A stretch of DNA of 64,000 bases from Rhodoferax sp. (GTDB lineage: Bacteria; Pseudomonadota; Gammaproteobacteria; Burkholderiales; Burkholderiaceae_C), in assembly GCF_030697375.1 (NCBI RefSeq), contig NZ_JAUYQD010000064.1:1-64000 (forward strand). Direction: 5' to 3'. The translations under genes and the position numbers were made by a program. The notes beneath the pieces are model-generated. The model was not told the DNA's origin and searched no databases. It worked only from the letters and a program-made list of their open reading frames with translations. Shown here piece after piece: positions 60,465-64,000 of this stretch; position 1 is the stretch's first letter, and each line of letters begins with the position of its first letter.

Positions 60465-61808
60465 TCAGCGACTCTCTTTGTCCGCATAGGGGTTCTCAGA
60501 GGATTTCATTTGTATCCGAAGTGGTGTGCCAACCAAGTCGAATTCTTTGCGAAATCTGCCTTCCAAAAACCGCTTGTAGGCGTCTGTGACATGCTCAAGG
60601 GAGTTACCATGGACCACAATAATAGGCGGATTCATACCACCCTGGTGTGCATATCGAAGTTTAGGCCTGTACATACCTGACTTCTTCGGTGTCTGAAACT
60701 GTACCGCCTCCAGCAGCAAACGCGTCAACACAGGCGTTGACATTTTGCAATTGGCAGCTCTGTGGGCCTGTGCAACGGATTCCCACAAAGGGCCCAGACC
60801 TTGTCGTTTTTGGGCTGATATCAGATGCGTTGCCGCAAATTTCAAAAAACCCAAGCGGGTTTCCATGGATCTTTTTACCAATTCGCGTTGATATTCATCA
60901 ACTGCATCCCATTTGTTCACCGCAATGACAACGGCCCGGCCCGACTCTAATATATAGCCTGCAATATGCGCATCCTGATCTGTCACTCCCTGAGTAGCGT
61001 CAATCAGCAACAACACGACGCTGGCCGATTCAATGGCCTGCAAAGTTTTGACAACGGAAAATTTTTCAATGGCCTCAAATACTTGGCCCTTGCGCCGCAG
61101 CCCCGCCGTATCGATCAACTCAAAGCGCTGCCCATCACGCTCAAATGGTACTGAAATTGCATCACGGGTTGTACCAGGCATATCGAAGGCCACCAGACGC
61201 TCCTCGCCAAGCCACGTGTTGATCAAGGTTGACTTGCCAACATTCGGGCGACCAGCCACTGCCAACTTGATGACACCAGGGTCTGCCTCTGCCTCGTTTT
61301 CATTTGACGCGGTCAAAGCCAGCGGATCTAAAGCAAACTCTACAAGTGGTCGAATGCCTTGACCGTGGGCCGCTGAAACAGGAAAGACCTCGCCTAAACC
61401 CAATTCAAAAAATTCAACGAGCTGAACGCCCTCTTTCATTCCCTCGGCCTTGTTGGCCACCAGTACACAAGGCTTTCCGAGCTTACGCAGGTATTTGGCT
61501 ATCTCATGATCCTGTGCAGAGATGCCAGCACGGGCATCCACCAGAAAAAGCACAACATCCGCTTCAGCGACAGCTTGACGGGTCTGCTTGGCCATCTCCT
61601 TGTAAATACCATTTGCAGCATCTGGCTCAAATCCACCGGTGTCAATCACGATAAATTCATGCGCACCCTGTTTCCCAGTGCCGTAATGACGGTCCCGAGT
61701 CAAGCCCGCAAAATCGGCAACGATGGCATCTCGACTTTTGGTCAGACGGTTAAACAAAGTTGACTTGCCCACATTGGGACGGCCCACCAAGGCGATTACT
61801 GGTTTCAT
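60465..61808 (-). CDS. der: Ribosome-assembly GTPase Der (EngA)
   Basis: 447-residue double GTPase needed for 50S subunit assembly. Two G domains each have GRPNVGKSTL (residues about 8 and 185), DTGG/DTAG, and NKAEG/NKWD motifs, followed by a C-terminal KH-like domain ending near RIQMKSSENPY. It lies 17 bases downstream of bamB. Followed by 118 bases up to hfq, which may carry an hfq promoter. Confidence 0.97.
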   Translation of the reverse strand: MKPVIALVGRPNVGKSTLFNRLTKSRDAIVADFAGLTRDRHYGTGKQGAHEFIVIDTGGFEPDAANGIYKEMAKQTRQAVAEADVVLFLVDARAGISAQDHEIAKYLRKLGKPCVLVANKAEGMKEGVQLVEFFELGLGEVFPVSAAHGQGIRPLVEFALDPLALTASNENEAEADPGVIKLAVAGRPNVGKSTLINTWLGEERLVAFDMPGTTRDAISVPFERDGQRFELIDTAGLRRKGQVFEAIEKFSVVKTLQAIESASVVLLLIDATQGVTDQDAHIAGYILESGRAVVIAVNKWDAVDEYQRELVKRSMETRLGFLKFAATHLISAQKRQGLGPLWESVAQAHRAANCKMSTPVLTRLLLEAVQFQTPKKSGMYRPKLRYAHQGGMNPPIIVVHGNSLEHVTDAYKRFLEGRFRKEFDLVGTPLRIQMKSSENPYADKESR

Positions 61809-61825
61809 AACAACAAACCCACTTT

Positions 61826-62962
61826 TTACTCAGGCTTGAAGCCAAAAATACCACCACGCTTTGTCACAGCGACCACCGTTTGCCCCACCAATACAGGCCC
61901 GTACACGACGGCAGAACCATCCGTCGTCATGCGATTGAGCGGTTCACCATCTTGGCGCGACAAGAAATGCAATGTTCCCGATTCATCACCCAAGACAACT
62001 GCCCGGCCAACCAAAAGTGGTGCGGTCAGCGATCTATATCGCAAGCGATCAGATATCCAAAGCTGCTCACCATCGGCGCGCCGCCATGCACGTATTTTCC
62101 CATCACTCTCAGCCCCAAGCACAACCGTGTCATCGCCATGAACCCCCGTAGCCCCCGACGCTGACTTGCTCCAAATCACAGAACCTTTGCTCGCATCAGC
62201 GCACCCCACGGCAGACTGAAATGCGCGCGTGCACAATTGATCTCCAACACGGCTGATTCCTGAAACCAAATCCACCAATCTTTCAACCTCATTAGTTCCA
62301 CGACTACTGGCAATAGTGGCCTCCCAGCGGGCATTTCCATTTTGCGGATTCAAACCTACCAGTCGCCCACCCTGCCCCACCACCAGTGTGTCGCCCACAG
62401 CCGTAATGACGCCAGCTTGGGCAAGCACCAATGCATCACCACTTCGTTGTTGTTGCCACAACTTGCGTCCCGAAGCCGCATCAAATGCCGATACCGATCG
62501 ATCTGCGGACAGTACAAAAATCCTGTCACCTGCCACCAGTGGCGCAGTCTGCGTGACTGCATGCAATCGTTGCCGCCAAATTTCGCGACCAGCGTTCAGG
62601 GCAATAAGCTCATTGTCACGACTCACCACCGCAGCGTAGCGCCCATCAGCCCCCACCCCAGCAGACAAGGCCACCTTTAAAGCCACACGCCACACATCCC
62701 CGCCAGTGCGCCCGTCAATGGCAACTACGACCCCATCTGAACTCGCCACATAGAGAACATTGTCAACAACCTGAATGTTTAGCGGAAAATCAATATCTCC
62801 TACATTGGATGTCCAGGCGGACCGGATGCCAATCAACGCAGTGTTTGGACCGAGATCACGTGGTTTGGGTCTTTCAGGCCCAGCACAGGCCACCAGCATT
62901 GCAGCCAGCAGCAACATGCCGAGTCGACGCATTGCCGAACCGAAAGAAAGCAAACGATTCAC
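61826..62962 (-). CDS. bamB: Outer-membrane assembly lipoprotein BamB
   Basis: 378-residue eight-bladed beta-propeller lipoprotein of the BAM complex, which folds outer-membrane proteins. A signal peptide ends in lipobox LVAC (C26). Repeated PQQ/WD-like blades (VVAIDGRTGGDVWRV, SAFDAASGRKLWQQ, GLNPQNGNARWE) are evident. Its ATG overlaps the yfgM stop (ATGA), so the two are translationally coupled. Confidence 0.94.
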   Translation of the reverse strand: MNRLLSFGSAMRRLGMLLLAAMLVACAGPERPKPRDLGPNTALIGIRSAWTSNVGDIDFPLNIQVVDNVLYVASSDGVVVAIDGRTGGDVWRVALKVALSAGVGADGRYAAVVSRDNELIALNAGREIWRQRLHAVTQTAPLVAGDRIFVLSADRSVSAFDAASGRKLWQQQRSGDALVLAQAGVITAVGDTLVVGQGGRLVGLNPQNGNARWEATIASSRGTNEVERLVDLVSGISRVGDQLCTRAFQSAVGCADASKGSVIWSKSASGATGVHGDDTVVLGAESDGKIRAWRRADGEQLWISDRLRYRSLTAPLLVGRAVVLGDESGTLHFLSRQDGEPLNRMTTDGSAVVYGPVLVGQTVVAVTKRGGIFGFKPE

Positions 62963-63654
62963 TTTGAACCTTCCATTTTTCCAGAGCTAGCATCCCCGTC
63001 AACTGCCCCAATTTCGGGACTCCATCCCAAAGCATTCAATTTAACCAGAACGAGACGGCGGTACTCGGCCCGTTCGTCAAAGGCTTTGAATGATTTTTGA
63101 TATTCCGCTTTGGCTTCAAGCTTCTTCCCTTGCGCCAAGTAAATATCCCCTCGTCGGTCAGCGGCAAGTGCTGTGAATTCCTCGGCCATATTGCCAGCCA
63201 AAAGTTTGAGTGCTTCGTCATATGCTTTTGACTCGATCAGCATTCCAGACAAACGCAGGCGAGCAATGGATGAAAAGCCCTGGTCGTCTGATTTTTCTGC
63301 CACCCAAGTCAACGCGGTTTTCGCAGTCTCTGCGTTTCCCGCTGCATACGCCGATTGAGCGACCAGCAATCCTGCCTGCTGGGCATACGTCGTCGACGCG
63401 AACCGCTCCTTCATGTCTGAAAATGCCCGCTCCGTCTTTTGAAGATCGCCATTACGCGCTACTTTTTCAACTTCATCAAACATTGCAGCTGCCTGAATCG
63501 ATTGGCTGCGCTGCCAATATTGGTAACCGTTCCAGGCGGCCACAGCGCCCAATACAACTATCAGACCCCAAGTAATCAGATTGCCATATTGCTGCCAAAA
63601 ATGCTTAAGTTGATCGAGTTGCTCTTGCTCTTCGAGATCTAAATGATTTGCCAT
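62959..63654 (-). CDS. yfgM: YfgM-like tetratricopeptide membrane protein
   Basis: 231-residue inner-membrane protein with a short cytosolic N-terminus (LDLEEQEQLDQLKHFWQQYG), one membrane segment (about 25-45) and a periplasmic TPR-like domain. YfgM associates with the SecYEG translocon and periplasmic chaperones. It lies between hisS and bamB as in many proteobacteria. A TPR-like DEALKLLAGN and RRGDIYLAQGKKLEAKAEYQ supports the fold. Confidence 0.9.
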   Translation of the reverse strand: MANHLDLEEQEQLDQLKHFWQQYGNLITWGLIVVLGAVAAWNGYQYWQRSQSIQAAAMFDEVEKVARNGDLQKTERAFSDMKERFASTTYAQQAGLLVAQSAYAAGNAETAKTALTWVAEKSDDQGFSSIARLRLSGMLIESKAYDEALKLLAGNMAEEFTALAADRRGDIYLAQGKKLEAKAEYQKSFKAFDERAEYRRLVLVKLNALGWSPEIGAVDGDASSGKMEGSK

Positions 63655-63666
63655 GAGTTTGTTTAG

Positions 63667-64000
63667 TTAAGCAGAAAATTGTAGGCTGGGAGCCCATTGT
63701 GTCGCCTGGTTGAGTGCTTGAGTTACCTGGGCGCCAACCCCATCTCGCAAGGCTTTCACGGTTACTACGCCCTGCGCCAGTTCGTCAGCACCAAAAATCA
63801 GTGCGAATCGCGCGCCAGATCCGTCCGCACGCTTAAATTGGGATTTAATACTTGCCATTGCATCTGAACCACCTGCATGCATCTGAACCGAAACGCCCAA
63901 TGCACGAAGTTCTTGCAGGCATGCCATCGCAGTTGGCAATGCAGTAGCATCCGGAATGATGGCGTAGGCATCAAGGGAATCTGCCGCCACTTGCGATCCC
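63667..64000 (-). CDS. hisS: Histidyl-tRNA synthetase, C-terminal part
   Basis: The frame is open to the right end of the window, so only the C-terminal ~110 residues are seen. They form the anticodon-binding domain of class II HisRS: DAYAIIPDATALPTAM, ALGVSVQMHAGG, SIKSQFKRADGSGARFAL and IFGADELAQGVVTVK. It ends 12 bases before yfgM. The conserved order hisS-yfgM-bamB-der supports the call. Confidence 0.93.
   Translation of the reverse strand, partial: GSQVAADSLDAYAIIPDATALPTAMACLQELRALGVSVQMHAGGSDAMASIKSQFKRADGSGARFALIFGADELAQGVVTVKALRDGVGAQVTQALNQATQWAPSLQFSA

Overview
The window looks like chromosome of a betaproteobacterium of the order Burkholderiales, most likely family Comamonadaceae (Rhodoferax/Polaromonas-like). 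The evidence is the conserved block hisS-yfgM-bamB-der-hfq-hflX-hflK-hflC-DUF2065-hisZ-purA-phosphoribosyltransferase at the right end, the moderately high GC content, and a short dispersed hairpin repeat of a kind I associate with Comamonadaceae. No tRNA, rRNA, CRISPR array, insertion sequence, prophage or replication origin was seen. No gene-free stretch exceeds about 200 bases.

Layout. 1-3665: tail of an amino-acid ABC transporter ATPase, a multi-PAS diguanylate cyclase and a YihG-type acyltransferase. 3691-15349 (minus strand): a compact signalling operon read as PAS kinase, giant 11-PAS kinase, double receiver, single receiver, then a receiver-GAF-PAS-GGDEF-EAL protein whose GGDEF site is degenerate and whose EAL site is intact. 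It reads as a phosphorelay ending in c-di-GMP degradation. 15529-20257: beta-oxidation genes (acyl-CoA dehydrogenase, thiolase, FadJ-type fusion). 20450-24665: metallo-beta-lactamase-fold protein, haloalkane-dehalogenase-like hydrolase, DUF1214/DUF1254 pair and a lipase-like hydrolase. 24672-29027: LysR regulator, DUF2917 protein, a divergent FtsH-like membrane AAA protease and two small stress/membrane proteins. 29073-32545: GGDEF-EAL protein with a coupled small protein, and an unknown membrane protein.

32675-41336: a TetR regulator divergent from a lipid-flavoured locus: ferritin-like metal-dependent hydrolase, sulfatase, wax ester synthase/DGAT with a histone-like tail, DUF2804 protein, split chromate transporter and a DUF3336-patatin lipase. 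A 34-bp motif in the TetR divergent promoter recurs (27 of 34 identical) in front of the hydrolase cluster at 20450, which suggests one regulon. 41333-48163: membrane protein, lipoprotein, rlmB, secreted alpha/beta hydrolase, two AraC regulators and a frameshifted MFS exporter. 48228-53647: YbbA-like ATPase and tesA starting back-to-back, selU, small proteins, a Cys/Met-metabolism PLP enzyme and a phosphoribosyltransferase. 53736-64000: the housekeeping block from purA back to hisS.

Most notable observations: (1) the giant kinase carries nine consecutive PAS modules of exactly 372 bp with a four-module super-period; (2) an eight-copy dispersed hairpin repeat with compensatory stem changes supplies a lipoprotein signal peptide, a stop codon and C-terminus, a ribosome-binding site and the leaders of other genes; (3) the shared TetR-type operator; (4) a sulfatase lacking the canonical CxPxR motif; (5) an FtsH homologue with HEWGH in place of HEAGH.
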